Source: Axinella damicornis (Eukaryota; Porifera; Demospongiae; Axinellida; Axinellidae). Taken from it: DNA of 64,000 bases. Every line of letters starts with the position of its first letter. Position 1 is the first letter of the stretch. Below, in pieces: positions 10,492 through 24,500 of this stretch. The notes below the pieces were generated by a model. The model searched no databases, was not told the DNA's origin, and saw nothing but the letters and a program-made list of their open reading frames with translations. A program made the position numbers and the translations under genes. The stretch covers positions 13,529,489 to 13,593,488 of the forward strand of contig OZ007509.1 in NCBI GenBank assembly GCA_963931865.1, written 5' to 3'.

Positions 10492-12520
10492 TCAAAGTTG
10501 GGTAATCTGTTCGACCAGGACATCATCAACCCCTATTTCAACATCATTTTGCAGTGAGAACTCTTCAGTTGATCTCATATTGGTGTGCGACTCGGGTTCA
10601 CGGTATATCTTGGTTTTAGCAGGTGGTGGATCTTCCTTCTTGGATAGAACGTGAAAGAATACGAAGACCATTATTCCAAGCAACAAGCTTAGTATGCTGA
10701 ACACAAGCTGGTAGACTAAACTTGCACAAAGGTCGGTCAGAAGTCCAAAACCCCATGCAGTATCATAAATGACCATTGTCAGCAGAATTCCAATATGCTT
10801 ACTCCACCGCTCTTTCAGATCACGCTTCTTCACACAAGGTGTAACGATCAGTAGTAGGTAGGCTACCAGGTGCATAAGACCCCACAGTGAAATGAGGGTA
10901 TACCATGGCCATGTGTACTGCTCTGGTCGGCAACTAAAAGTGATAGAGAAAAGGAATCAATACACCAAGGACAAGTTTGTAAGGGTGGGGGGGCTAGAAA
11001 CAGCTAGTTTGCGTGCGGAGTAGGTACGATTTTTTTTCGAATTTTGTAACCGTTAAACTGGCGCATGATTTTTCATGTACATAATGATAAAGCATACTCT
11101 TGAGTTGAATAATGCACCCTAATTGGTATCACACAATAACAGCTGTTTTATCAAATAAAAACACACTGCACAGCATAATTAGATAGGGTGAATCTTAAAA
11201 ACTGCAGAGGCTTCAACCCCCCCCCCCCCCCCCCCCCCATCTATACCAGTACCAGAACCTCCTAATTGATGATGCTGTTCGAAACAAGCTAAGTGATATA
11301 TCTGATGTTTGAATAAGCAATTGTGGTGACCATAAAAGTAGTTCATAACAGGAGGCAACTATTTGGTAATGGTACAGCGGCTAACATTATTGATCCAATT
11401 CACAATCTATGATCTCAAATGCTTGAAGTTCATAAGCATGAGTAACACAATCATGTAAATTGATCTCACAATTCATCAGCAACGAAGGCAGTATAGATGG
11501 CGTGTTCCACAGTGGCATTGATTTCATCTCTGGCAACATGTACTTGAACCACCACTGCGACATCAACAACCAGTACAACCAGCATTGGAACCACTGCATT
11601 CATGAAATGACAAAAGTGGAATTGAGGCAGTGGATATCTTCATGTCTGATAGATACGCGAGTGGGTTAGCATCAAAGTTTAGGTATACGTAATGGTGTGA
11701 ACTTCACAACAGTTCAATAGCACAGGCATTAATATATATAGTATGGGTTTCACACTATGATATGGTATATCGGACTAACCCCAGCTGCTGACTACAGACA
11801 CAGCCTGCCACTTTTGGTTGGGCTTCCAAATATGGAGAACCACCATGGTGGTCACAGCAGCGGCACTCGAAAGGAAAGCACAGTGAAACACAGCGGAGAA
11901 GACAATGCACACTATCTCCCAATGCACCACATTAAGGGACACAATGTATGAGATGTAGTGGACACTCATTGCAATGCACCCGTTCGTCAGGTAAATTGTA
12001 GATGTTGAAGATCGCAGGGACCTGTAAATAGCAATAGCATAGAAAACTGTAAGAGCTCTGTTATGATGCGAGCATGTGTGCCATGCAACTTTTGCCATTT
12101 AATCTTGCTACAGCACTATACTTCCACCAACCATTAATATTCACATGCATGCAAGCAGTATCCTCAGCTTGTCACTATTGTACTTTTGTCAAGGCTGAGG
12201 TTTCTGTTTTCATAAGAAGTAGCTAGCTATGTTACACTGTATATACAGCAAGATTGAAGTCATAATCATGTAATGCATGCATGAGTAAGTTGAGTTAATT
12301 TGTAACCAATTAGTTGTCCATCGATTAGCTTGCTTTAGTATCAGATACTGGCTCACTTTGGCAAGACGTAGGCGAGGAAAGTTGCCATGAGGAATAGGAT
12401 GCATATGGCTATGCCAATGTATGAAGGATACTGAATGCAGTCCTCGACTGGTATAGTTTCATTGGGAGTCAGAGTAGTTCCTTCAGTCCCATTCACGGTT
12501 GGGGGCTCAGGGTAAACATC
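10492..12520 (-). CDS. 7TM (class B2-type) domain and C-tail exons
   Basis: Four exons: 12357-12520, 11780-12021, 11470-11593 and 10492-10933, with fully compatible phases (0, then 2, 1 and 2 leftover bases). The product starts [11 protein letters not shown], a linker with NGT and NET glycosylation sites. TM1 is near [22 protein letters not shown]2 near [22 protein letters not shown]3 near [22 protein letters not shown]4 near [21 protein letters not shown] loop with [11 protein letters not shown] follows, then TM5 near [21 protein letters not shown]6 near [19 protein letters not shown] and TM7 near [20 protein letters not shown]. The TM7 pattern and extracellular-loop cysteine fit adhesion GPCRs. 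The tail is about 45 residues, acidic, and ends ITQL, a class I PDZ-ligand pattern (Thr at -2, Leu at 0). The stop is at 10492-10494. Confidence 0.85.
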
Positions 12521-15500
12521 CTGTGTACATACAATATTGTCAGGGTAAACATCCTGTGTGCATGCAATATTGTCAGGGTAAACATCCTGTGTGCATGCAG
12601 TATTGTCAGGGTAAACATCCTGTGTGCCATGCATGCAGTATTGTAGTTCTCAAGGAGAGTATTTTATCAAGGTGCAGAAGACCAGAGAAAAGAGCAACCC
12701 AGAGGGGTACTATATTAAAGTTGTGAAGTAGTGCAGATGAAAACTTATAACTTACCACCAAAATTGTGAAGCTTTCAAGGCGGTCACACTCGCAGATTGC
12801 CTCTTCCCTGGTCGCTTGCACCAGGGAACAGCTTTCAGTGGACCACCCTCCGTACCCCTCGTCCAGTGACTGATTCCAAGAAGAGCATTGGGTGTTATTT
12901 CCATCTTCAACACTCTGTAGCGATCGAGAAAGAGTGTAGATACCAGTCACTTACTAGTATGCAATAATTATGTAACTTCATACTTACTGGATTCTTAAGA
13001 AACTTCAGTCGCACTGGCTGCTCGAGATCTGACTGTGGTATATTTCCAACATTTGCACCTAGCAAAATACTTCCAACTCTGGTGTAAGGACGCTCTGGAT
13101 AACTTGTACGCGTCAGAAACAAACCATCACTGAGGTATATGAAATACGCAATCCTGATATTGCGATTAAGATCTGTTCCACTGAAAAGCATCCCAGGGAG
13201 TGTAATGGAGGCAGTGGCGTCAGAGTTTGCTTCAAGAGCAATGTTTGCACGTTGAATACCTTGGAAGCTAAAGGAGTTGCCAAGCAATACACAGACGGTC
13301 TGTCCAGAAAAGGAAGACGGGTCAACTTGCCGCAATACAACACCGAATTTAGTTCTGGATATTATGGCTGTGTCATCACTATCACGAATAAGATATCCAC
13401 CAGCAAGGTGATGGAGTGAGGCTAGGAGCCTAACAGTAGTAAGACAACAGCATGGTAAGCTCTACATGCAACAGAAGATGCAACAACATCATGTAAGCTA
13501 CAGTAAATTAATGCAGGCACGTTATACCTTGCAGAAGTGTTAAATGCATCCTGTCCATACTTCAATACTTCTATTGGGGCTTGCAGCACATCATCAATTA
13601 GATTGTAGAGATGGTTGGTGAGCTAGCAGTGGAAAGATGAGTACATAATATCATAGAGTGATGTTGCCACACATTGTGAACACCAAGATCGCCATGTTTA
13701 CCATAGTATCTCCAATAGCCAATTCTGTGTACTGCTCAACCATCAGCGTGATGATAACAATGTCCAGGTTCTCATGTATACCAGTGAAGCTCACTAGTTG
13801 GGATGCCACTGCAATCTATATGGATGTAAAAAATTTTAATGTATATATTCGAAACAGGGTCATTCCTTTTGCAATAACTGGTACTTTTGCAACACAGTAG
13901 TAATGAACTGTTACATACATCTGGTTCCTCGCAGAGTTGACTAGCAAGGACGCTGAAGTTGCAAGGATGGTCCTCTGGTTCTCCCCAAACCCCTCCAGTG
14001 ATGAAATCCTCTCCACAACTGCGATTGGCTATCTGTGGCACACCAACTGTCTCACATGGGCACAGCACCTCTGCAACTGTCCAAATGGGTGTCTCTGGCC
14101 ACTGCAGAAGCATCTCAGAAGAGAGTGAGGAATGGTTGAAGACAGTGGTCTCCCCAGGGCAGGCATCTGTAGACAAAACAGAATCCATTTGCACAGTTTC
14201 TCGTCATGTAAATAAGAAATGATCACATGGTAACACTAAGTAAAAAGAGTGAAGGAAACACCCAACTAGTACTCACCGAGCCTTCGTACACTGAGAACAG
14301 TAAGGCTGCCCCCCAGCTCTGTCACAGCATCTGTGAGAACTGAGCTAAGTTTGGGAAGTACCATCCTACTAACAATGTTTCTGTCCTGAGTACTAACAGT
14401 GATCAGCATCGTTGCGGTTGCTGATGTGGGTCTGTGGTGGGCATAGACACAATAAAGGATGAATAGTATTCCAAGAAATGTAACTTTCCGTGGTGGTAAG
14501 TGGTTCTACTTACGTAGTGATGTTGCCTTGCAGCAGTGCAATTGAGTACAGCACAACTGTGTATCCACTTGGAAGAATCACTACAGTGCCTATCACTCGC
14601 TGGTTCAACTGTACATGGTGTGACAATACTATAAGTACATGGAGATACATGCACTGGTGCTATGCAGCTATAAATGTCAATACACACACCTCTTCCAAAA
14701 ACCCATCAAGTCCACCAGAGAAAACAGGTGAATCAGTTGTAATGGAATAGATGCATAAGAACTGGAGGATACCTGTGAAAGGGACACACGCATGCCTTCA
14801 ATATTAAATAATTATCGTAATGCAGGGATGCATACCATACCATTGATGTTGATGACTGCTGGACCAGACGAGACAGTCCCCAGTGTGTTTGTTGCTGTGC
14901 AGTGGTACACTCCTCTGTCAGAAAGCTCTGTCTCCTGGATCACCAGCAGTGGTGAGCCCTCTCCTGCAATCCTCCTCCCATCCTTGTACCACGCTATAGC
15001 GGGTTGTGGGTTGCCACTTGCTATGCATTTCAGGCTTACAGACTGATAGAGGTTCACAGAGACTGTTTGTGGCTCGATAAGAATTCGTGACGAAACTATC
15101 ACAGTGGAAGACACATCTGCATGACAAAACAGAGACAGCTCAGCTGATTTCTTTGGCAGTGTGGGTTCAAAGTTTCAAATTTGATATGGATTCATACAGT
15201 ATTCATAGAGTGTATTACATAACAGCTAGCAGTCTTTGTATGCACAAACTTCTTCATCAATCAATGGTTGATAGCACTGATTGATGAAGAGAAGTTTGTG
15301 CATACAAAGATTGCTAGCTATTTATTTAGTTTACAGTAATACACTCGTATATATAGTTTTTGGTCCAAGGGACCGGTCGTTGAAGGATCTAGACTAATAG
15401 AGTAATCATAGAGTAATGGAGTTTGCTCCTAATACTAGAATATCCACGCTGAAGACTGCAATTTTAAACAGTGGAATAAATTCCAAATAAGGTTGTACTC

Positions 15501-18500
15501 TGAAAGTTGTCTGAGAGATCTGGTGGTTCAGGACTTAGACATTAACTTACTGTTTTCACAGTTAATGCCATTCCACCCTGTAAGACAATCACAAACATAA
15601 GAGGATCCTTGAACCAAGCAATCACCACCGTTCATGCACGGTGAACTAGCACAGAAGTCCGTTTCCACTGCAGGTGAGATTGATAAATACACTAATCTAA
15701 TGCACATTTTGCAGAAACATGACAATACTACTGATATCTTATTGCAATGCAACTCCTCGCATACCAGTGTTGACGGTCAGAAGGAATGGCATCCTGAGAA
15801 TGGCAGGTACATTGAAGCCATTGAAGGCTCTGCAGGTGTAGGAGCCACTGTCTCCCAAGCCAAGGTCTGAGACCACCATAGTGCTCTGCTTGGTTCCAGC
15901 AACAGGATTATAGAACTCACTGAAGGTTTGCTCTGAAATTTGGAATTTATTGTTGAGCCCAGGCTGTACTGGGTAGCCATTTCTGAGCCATGTGATGTCT
16001 GGCAGTGGGGCACTACTTGCTGTGCATACAAATGAAATACTTTGTCCACTGTCCCTAGTGTAATTGAGACCACCACCTTCTTGAATGGATGGAGCAAACC
16101 GAAGATCCTTTGATACAAAAACACACAAAATTATAACTAATCATTATCTTGTGCTGGAATGTGAATAATAAACATACCACTGTTATGGCAAAGTTTCCAA
16201 GGTGGCTACATTCACAGATTGCCTCTTCCCGGGTCTCCTCCAGTAGAGAACAGCCTTCAGTGGACCATCCTCCGTACCCCTCATCCAAAGGCTGGTACCA
16301 GTAAGAGCACTGGGTGTTGGTGCTGTTCACTGCAGCCTATATGTTGAGAAGAATTTCACAGAGTAGCTACCAATATATTGTATGCAAAAGCGGAATATTT
16401 CTTACAGGATTCTTGAGAAACTTTAACCACACAGGTTGCTGGAGACCTGCATCTGTTGCAGCTTGCACATTTGCAATGTGAACACCCAACACAATGCTGC
16501 CAAGGCTATTGTACAAGAGTCCATGCCGACTGATGTAAGCACTTCGTCTCAAGAACAATCTGCCATTTGCAAAGCAGCTGTAGACAATCCTAGCTCTGCC
16601 ATCAGCGCTGTAGCCAGAAAACTGTGTTGCTGGTATCCTGATGGTAGCAGTAGCATCTCTGGACGACTCAAAAATTAGAGTTGCCTGTTGAAATCCTTGG
16701 AAGTCTGATGAGGAATTTCTGAGGACCACACTGAAGTTTTCCCCACCGAATGTGCTGGTGTTTACATTGTGGAGAACAACAGCAAATGTGTTCCTCAAAA
16801 TGAATGTTGGGGAGCCATCATCAGAAGCAGGGTAGCCACTGGCGAGCATGTATACAGCTGTGCGTAACCTGTGGGAGGGTGTGAGTGCGTTGTCTTAACA
16901 ATCAGACTCTATAGATAGCTAACAACAAGAATGGTAGGCACACCTTTGACAAATGTTGAATTCTTCCTGCGCCTGATGCAGTACTTCAATAGGTGCTTGT
17001 AGGATGTTATCAATTGCATCAAGTAGGATGCTAGTGAGCTAAATGGGATGGAATTAGCATGCAGCTATTAACAATGGCTTCAAAACAACACAAAACAATG
17101 AATCAAGGGATGAATCACATACAGTTAAGTTCTCAGTAGCATTCTGTAATGCTTGCTCAATCAGATTTGTTGTTAGGGCAATATCCAGACTCTCTAGGCC
17201 AGAGATGTTACTTGTCAGCATGGCCAGTGTGTTGAGCTGATGGTGAATGAATAACTGATGAACAATGCTGTGAATGAGAGTAAAAATCTGTACTGCATAC
17301 ATTGGATGAGTGGCAGAGTTGTCTTGCAAGATCATTGACAACACAGGACATGTTTGCTGGATCCTGCCACCTGCCTCCACGCATGAAATCGCCATCACAT
17401 GGACGCATAACTGTGGTCAGTGCCACCGCCCCTGTACATGGACATGGTATTTGTGCTATAGCTCCAATGGGAGTTTCTGGCCAGTTCAAACTGAAGTCAG
17501 GCTCAGTGGAGAAATAGGAGTAGGTTGTTGTGCTTAGACAGGCATCTGCAAAGACAAGAAAGGGACAAAATTAATAATACCTCACTCTTCTAGGTAACAA
17601 GAGAATAAGGATTCAAACCAATGGTCCTGGGGGACCAGCCAGCTAGTTGCAGGTAGGTGAAATTCTAAAAGAAACCACAACCTTAAGTAACCACCTGTCC
17701 TGGTCGCCAAACTAGGGCCAATGAATGCACACCGAAAGAAACAAAGTCATGTTCTCTCTTTACACAGAAATGAAAGAACATACGGTACCACTGCATGGCA
17801 AATGATTGTTTAAAACACTGACATTTATTGCATGTAGCAGCTAGCTATAGATATACTCACCAAATCTTTGTACACTGATCACAGTGATGGTGACTCCAAA
17901 TTCCTCTGCAACTCCAGCAAGAGTCTGCCCAACTACCTGCACCACCACATCACTGCCCACCTCTCCATCAGTGAGAACAGTGATCAGCATGGAGAGTTCA
18001 CCTACCGTACCACTAGGAGTGTAATTAAAAGTACTACTGTTAGTAGAAGGACTTTCTATTACACTAATGACAAGGCTTAATGCATTACAATATCCCTACC
18101 ACTAATTCTAATTGGTCTGAGATTGTTTACTTGATTGAACTTCGTGGGAGTGCTTCCAGAGAGTACAGGGAAATCCTGTTTCCACCAGCAGCCAAAGTAA
18201 CACCAGCTGTTTCCTGGTTTACCTATAGGAGTGAACCACGAATGTAACTTCAATGAAACATACACCCCTGAATTTATGTCAGCATACCATTTCAACAAAA
18301 CTCTCTGTTCCCTCTACTCCGATAGCTCTGTAAACACACACAAATTGCCTCAGAGCTGCAGAATGGAAGAATATCGAAAGATGATACAGTATTGTTGTGG
18401 TGCTATGAAAGATACAATGTACCATTGATGTTGACAACTGCTGAACCAGAGACGACAGTCCCCAGTGTGTTGGTTGCAGTGCAGTGGTACACTCCTCTGT

Positions 18501-21500
18501 CAGAAAGCTCTACCTCCTGAATCACTAGCTGCGGTGAGCCCTCTCCTGCAATCCTCCTCCCATCCTTGTACCAGGCTATGGTAGGCTGTGGATTGCCGCT
18601 CACTGCACATCTCAATATGATATCTTGGTAAAGGTTTGTAAAAGTACTTTGTGGTCCGGATCCAGTGATAACAGGTGGAGACGGCACTAGTGCGCCTGAA
18701 TGAAAAACATTCCACTACTTCAAGACCGAGACATTCTTTAATCCATGAAAGTATCACAAATGACTTACGGTATTCACAGTTGGTACCATTCCAGCCCCTG
18801 AAGCAGTCACAGGTATAAGAAGACCTCCAATTAATACATGTGCCACCATGCTGGCAGGGAGAGTTGGTGCAGTAGTCAACTGTTTCTGTTGTGAAACAAA
18901 TGCATCGTGTATAACATAAATAATTATTAAAGAAATACAGCCATAAATTGCATACCAGAGATGACAGTCAGAAACAATGCGTTGAACACAGCAGGCCTGC
19001 CGAAACCATTGGAGGCCCTGCACAAGTAAGATCCACTATCACTACTGGTGAGGTTGAAAATGGTGAGGGTGCTCCTTCTTGCATCATCAATGTCACTGCG
19101 GATGCTTGTTATAGTTTCCACTACAAGCCGGAACTTATCGTTAAAGCTTGTCTGTAGGAATCGGCCATTTCTCAGCCACACAATGTCTGGAAGAGGAGCG
19201 GCATCCACTGTGCACGTGAGGGTAATGTTGTCTCCACTCTGAGCAGTGTAATTAACACCTCTCTCACGAACTGAAGGCTGCACTCGGATATCCTAAGATA
19301 AAATGCCAGTCAAGTATCACATACCAATCTTTTTTTTTGCAAAGTGTTTTCATAATTAATTTTATGCATTCTGCTCACCAATGTGATAGCAAAGTTTCCA
19401 AGGTGGTAGCATTCACAAACCGCGTCTTCTCTGGTCTCCTCCACCAGGGAACAATCCTGAGTGGACCATCCTCCATATCCTTCATCCAATGACTGGTCCC
19501 AGCGTGAACATTCTGTGTTAGTGCTGTTGTAAAATGCCTGATATAGGGCAAAAACACATAGAATAAGCAATCGCAACTCAGTGTTTCATATGTGTACTTA
19601 CTGGATTTTTGAGAAACTTCAACCGCACAGGTTCTCTAAGTTCTGGTAGGATGGATCCATTAACCGTATGAGCAGTGACAGTAACACCTCCAACTCTGTT
19701 GTACTGTAGGCCCTGCCTGGTGATGTACTCTCTCCGTCTCAGAAAGGGTCTGCTGTTCAGGAAGCACCTATACACAATCCGTGTGTTGTTGCTCAAATAC
19801 TGGCTAGTGAATAGAACACCTGGTAATGTGATAGAAACCGTGGCTCCACTGGACACATCGAGCATTACATCAGCAGCTTCGATTCTTCTGAAGTTAAAAT
19901 TGTTTCCAAGGACAAAGCTTAAATTTTGACTGGAAAAGGGAGGGGCAGGCTGAAGGTCTACGATGACAATAGCAAATGTGTATTTCAGTATCAGCTGTGT
20001 GGAGTCACTGCTGGAAATTGGATAGCTGTCAGCCAGTTTTTCAATTGCAGCAAGCAGCCTGTGAATACAGAAATGGCCCAAGGTTGATAGTATTACTGAA
20101 ACATTAACAGTGCATGCCCATGAGGTTCAATCATTAGTAACACACCTTCCAGTGGCATTAAAATTGTCCTGAGCCATCTCCAGCTCTTCAATTGGAGCTT
20201 GAAACAGGTTGTCAATCACATCTAGTAGCTCATTGATAAGCTGTATACAAAAGAATAACTAAATGTATTCGAGTCAATTCTAGAGAACAGTAATGTGTTC
20301 AACAGACCGTTGTATTTCCAATGGCATTGTCCAGCATTTGTTCTAAGAGATCAGTAGCTATGGCAACCTCCACATTTTTCAGACTACTGGAGTTGCTTGT
20401 TAATCGCAATATGGTGTCAACCTACGTATACAAAGGCAATCGAATGAAAAGTATGACAAAATCAAATCCTCATACTGTACATTGGTCAAAATTAATGTGC
20501 ATTACCTCTGACAGCTGACAGAGCTCTCTGGCAAGGTCACTGTAGTTGCAGGGTGCATCCACTGGCTGTTCCCACTGGCCACCATTGATGAAGTCACCAC
20601 CACACTCCCTTGTGGCTACCACTGGTAACCCAGCTCCCTCACATGGGCACCGCACCTCTGCCACTGCTCCAACTGGTGTCTCAGGCCACTGCAAAATGAA
20701 GTCCAGTTCTGGGGACAACTCGGAGGGTACTGTAGTGTTACCTGCTGGACAAGCATCTGCAAAGAAGAACACAAATTCACTGAGTGAGGCTACCGATCAT
20801 GTTGCATGGAGAGATAATCCTTGTATGTTTGCATGTATGTACGTTTGTAAGGTTACATAACACTCAGGTGTAATGCAAACATTCCTGTGGGCACAGTATT
20901 GCACATGAGCAGTGCAGTGGAGCCAAAGACAAGTCAAAGAGATCGTACGCTAAACTGTGCATACAAGCATGTCCCACCCCATAGGTAATGTAACTTGATT
21001 CCTGTAAGGCCTTCTCTATGGAATATAGTATGCACTAATTCTGTATTTATTGACTTGTGATTTACAATTAGATCTCCAGTGAAACTCATCACAGCACTCA
21101 CTCAGCAAATCACAACGATACAGACTGTACTTGCCTAGTCTCTGCACACTGATCACAGTGATGTTGACTCCCAGCTCCTCTGCGACACTCGTGAGGGTCT
21201 GCCCTACCTCCTGTACCACCACGTCACTGCCTACTCCTTCGTCCGACAGAACAGTTACCAGCACTGACAACTGCCCAGCTGTTTCACTACATGTACATAA
21301 GATGACAAGCATCAACATTATGATTAGAGATGTTAGTAAATGAGCTAGAGTTCTTACTTGACAGGACTTGGAAGCAATTCCAGTGAATATACAGACACAG
21401 TTCTATTTCTTCCAACTGACACTGTAGTTCCTGCAACTTGCTGATTTAGCTGTAAAATGAAGGTCAAATGTTGATCACCGTAATTGTGGTGACACTTGAA

Positions 21501-24500
21501 GAATGAAATTTGTAACTGAATTTAGCATTTGCAACATAGCTAGTTTTGCACCGCTGCTCCAGATGCACATGCTAAATTCGGTTACAAATTTCAGCATTTG
21601 ACCATCACCAAGGCTGGTTGGAGGCATTGTTAGTGAATGTGCTATACAAAAGGGATCATTCTCTAATCAATGGTGTAGTTACATAGCTGGCCATCAGAGT
21701 TTTAGCAGCAGATGGTTATACACGCACCACAGGAGCACATAATGAGATCAGAAACAAAAAGAGAGACTATTAATATCACACTTCTGACTATACTGTAGAT
21801 GGCTTTCTTGGACATGGAACTGGCTTATTGCATGGTACATAGTTCCCTCAACCATTTGATGCATAGCTGTACAACTGATATAACTACACCTAGTATGGTG
21901 CTGCTGCACCATTGTGACCACCTTTAGTGTTGCTGTGCTATTCAGGCTTATCAAGAGTATCACTTTCTACATATGTACATAATTGATCAAATTCAACCAT
22001 CTCATAGTCTCATACATACCTCATCCACGATGCTTTCTGCACCAAGAGTACCTCCAGAGAATGTGTATACACAAAGGAACTGTCTTAATCCTAGTTTTGC
22101 AAGGGGTATCGGAAAGTTGAGTGAATAAACTAACTCACTTATATAACCTGAAGTTAGAATGTAACATACCGTCGATGTTGACGACTGCTGAACCAGAGGA
22201 GACAGTCCCCAGTGTGTTGGTTGCAGTGCAGTGGTACACTCCTCTGTCAGAAAGCTCTAACTCCGGAATCACCAGCAGTGGTGAAACTTCTCTTGCAATC
22301 CTCCTCCCATCCTTGTACCAGGTTATGGTAGGTTGTGGGTTGCCAGTTGCTATGCACCTCAGGACAAGATGCTGGTAGAGTCTAAGGAACGCTGTCACTG
22401 GACCGATGTCAATCACCGGTGGCAACCGGATTGCAATGCCTGAAAGAAAAGCAAATGCAGGCAAACATGACGTTATAGAGTGTCCTGGCAGCCCACTATA
22501 AGTTCTAGCAGCTCACTATTTTCACAGTTGATTCCATTCCATCCTTCAAGACATACACAGCTGTAGGAAGATCTCCCACTGGAGCAGTTACCTCCATTAA
22601 GACATGGAGAGCCAGTACAGTAGTCGTCTTCTACCATGAGAGAAGAGTTCCTTGCTTACAATGAAGGATGCATGCTTAGACTATACCCTAATGTTTACCT
22701 TGATTGACAACTAGGTAGTATGGTTCAAGCACAGCAGGCCGGCTAAATCCATTGGAGGCTCTGCACAAGTAAGATCCACTATCACTACTGGTGAGGTTGA
22801 AAATTGTGAGGGTGCTCCTTCTTGCATCATCAATGTCACTGCGGATGCTTGCTATAGTTTCCACTACAAGCTGGAACTTATCATTAAGGCTGGTCTGTAG
22901 GTATCGGCCATTTCTCAGCCACACAATGTCTGGAAGAGGAGCGGCATCCACTGTGCATGTGAGGGTAATGTTGTCTCCACTCTGAGCAGTGTAATTATCA
23001 CCTCTCTCACGAACTGAAGGCTGCACTCGGATATCCTAAGATAAGATTAATGCAAACCAAGTGTTCAAGCTCCTTGATCATGAGCTCCTTACATGCATCA
23101 TTTAATCATATAACTTACCAAAGTAATTGCAAAGTTTCCAAGGTGATCACACTCACAAACAACCTCTTCTCTGGTCTCCTCTGCCAGGAAGCAGCCCTCA
23201 GTGGACCATCCTCCATAACCCGCATCTATTGACTGATCCCAGAAGGAGCACCGGGTGTTTGTACCATTATACAAGGCCTGAAAGAACAGGACATTTGTAT
23301 GTTCACTACACATGCTGATTGCACCTGGCTATAACTAGCAAGCTTACTGGATTCTTCACAAATCTCAGTTGCACAGGCTCTTCAAGATTTGAGGTGTTCA
23401 ACACATTGGGTATGTGTGCTGACATTACAATACTGCCTAATCTCTCATAGGTCAGGCCTGTCTGCCTCACATACTTTCTCCGGCTGAGAAAGAGACCACC
23501 ATTTGCGAAACAGCTGTAAACAATTCTGCCTTCACTGCTGACAGACAGTCTCATAAATAAAATTGCTGGGAGAGTGATGGAGGCCAAGGCACCTGAAGAA
23601 TACTCTAAAGAGAAATTAGCATCTTCAATCCTCTCAAAATTGAAATTCCTTCCCAACACTGCACTGAGTGATTGGTCAGATGATGAGCTAAGGTCAACTC
23701 GTTTCATGACAACAACAAAAGAGTTCTTCAAAATCACTGTAGGTGCATCTCTGTTGTCTATAGGGTAGCCACTGCCCAGTTCAATAATTGCAGCAAGCAG
23801 CCTGGATTGAAGAAGGATGCAGATATAATTATGTTGGTGGATAAACTTGGTTCAAAGAAACATTTTGTAGCCATGTGCACAAACAGCTAGTATCAAAAGC
23901 CATGACCATCAGCTTTCAAGGCTAATGCTCTGCCAACTGAGCTTGCATGGCTTGCTGGGCTCAAATTCCCAAACCCTGAATTTAACTCAACTGCCAAACC
24001 TCAATGCCCATGACGTACATGTACATGCAATGCACAATTACGAAGGCCTGGGTAGAGAATACCAAACCATTAAGACACACAAACCCAACTAACTATAAGC
24101 TCGACATGATTCAAAGAAGAAAAAACTTGGCTGTTTCGAATGTCCATAATGGATCTTGTAATGTATACATACATACCTTCCAGATGTGTTAAATTTCTCC
24201 TGGGCTAGCTCCAGCTCTCCTTGAGGCAGTTGAATCAAGTTGTCAATAGCTTCAAGCAGTTCTTCAGTCAGCTAGGGCAAAAAGGATTCCACACTCTATT
24301 GGAGACTCTAACAAATTAATGAATATTTGATGGTACAGTTATATCAATGCAGTAGATGGGAACTGTGAAGTTTACAACTCAATTGGGAGCAAAAAGGATC
24401 TGAAGTTTGTGCTGACAAGACGTTGAGACGTTGTTGACATTGAGAGTCAAGGCAGATTTAATAGTGGCTTACCATTACATTTCCAATGGCATTCTGTACC

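Noticed and set aside
11387..11599. Minus-strand frame [12 protein letters not shown]
   Set aside because: The TM4 exon is read in a different frame ([16 protein letters not shown]) that fits the phases on both sides.
16055..16130. Hydrophobic run after the module 4 GPS ([12 protein letters not shown]) as a possible membrane segment
   Set aside because: It is translation past the splice donor into the intron; the spliced reading continues with the Ig-a exon of module 5.
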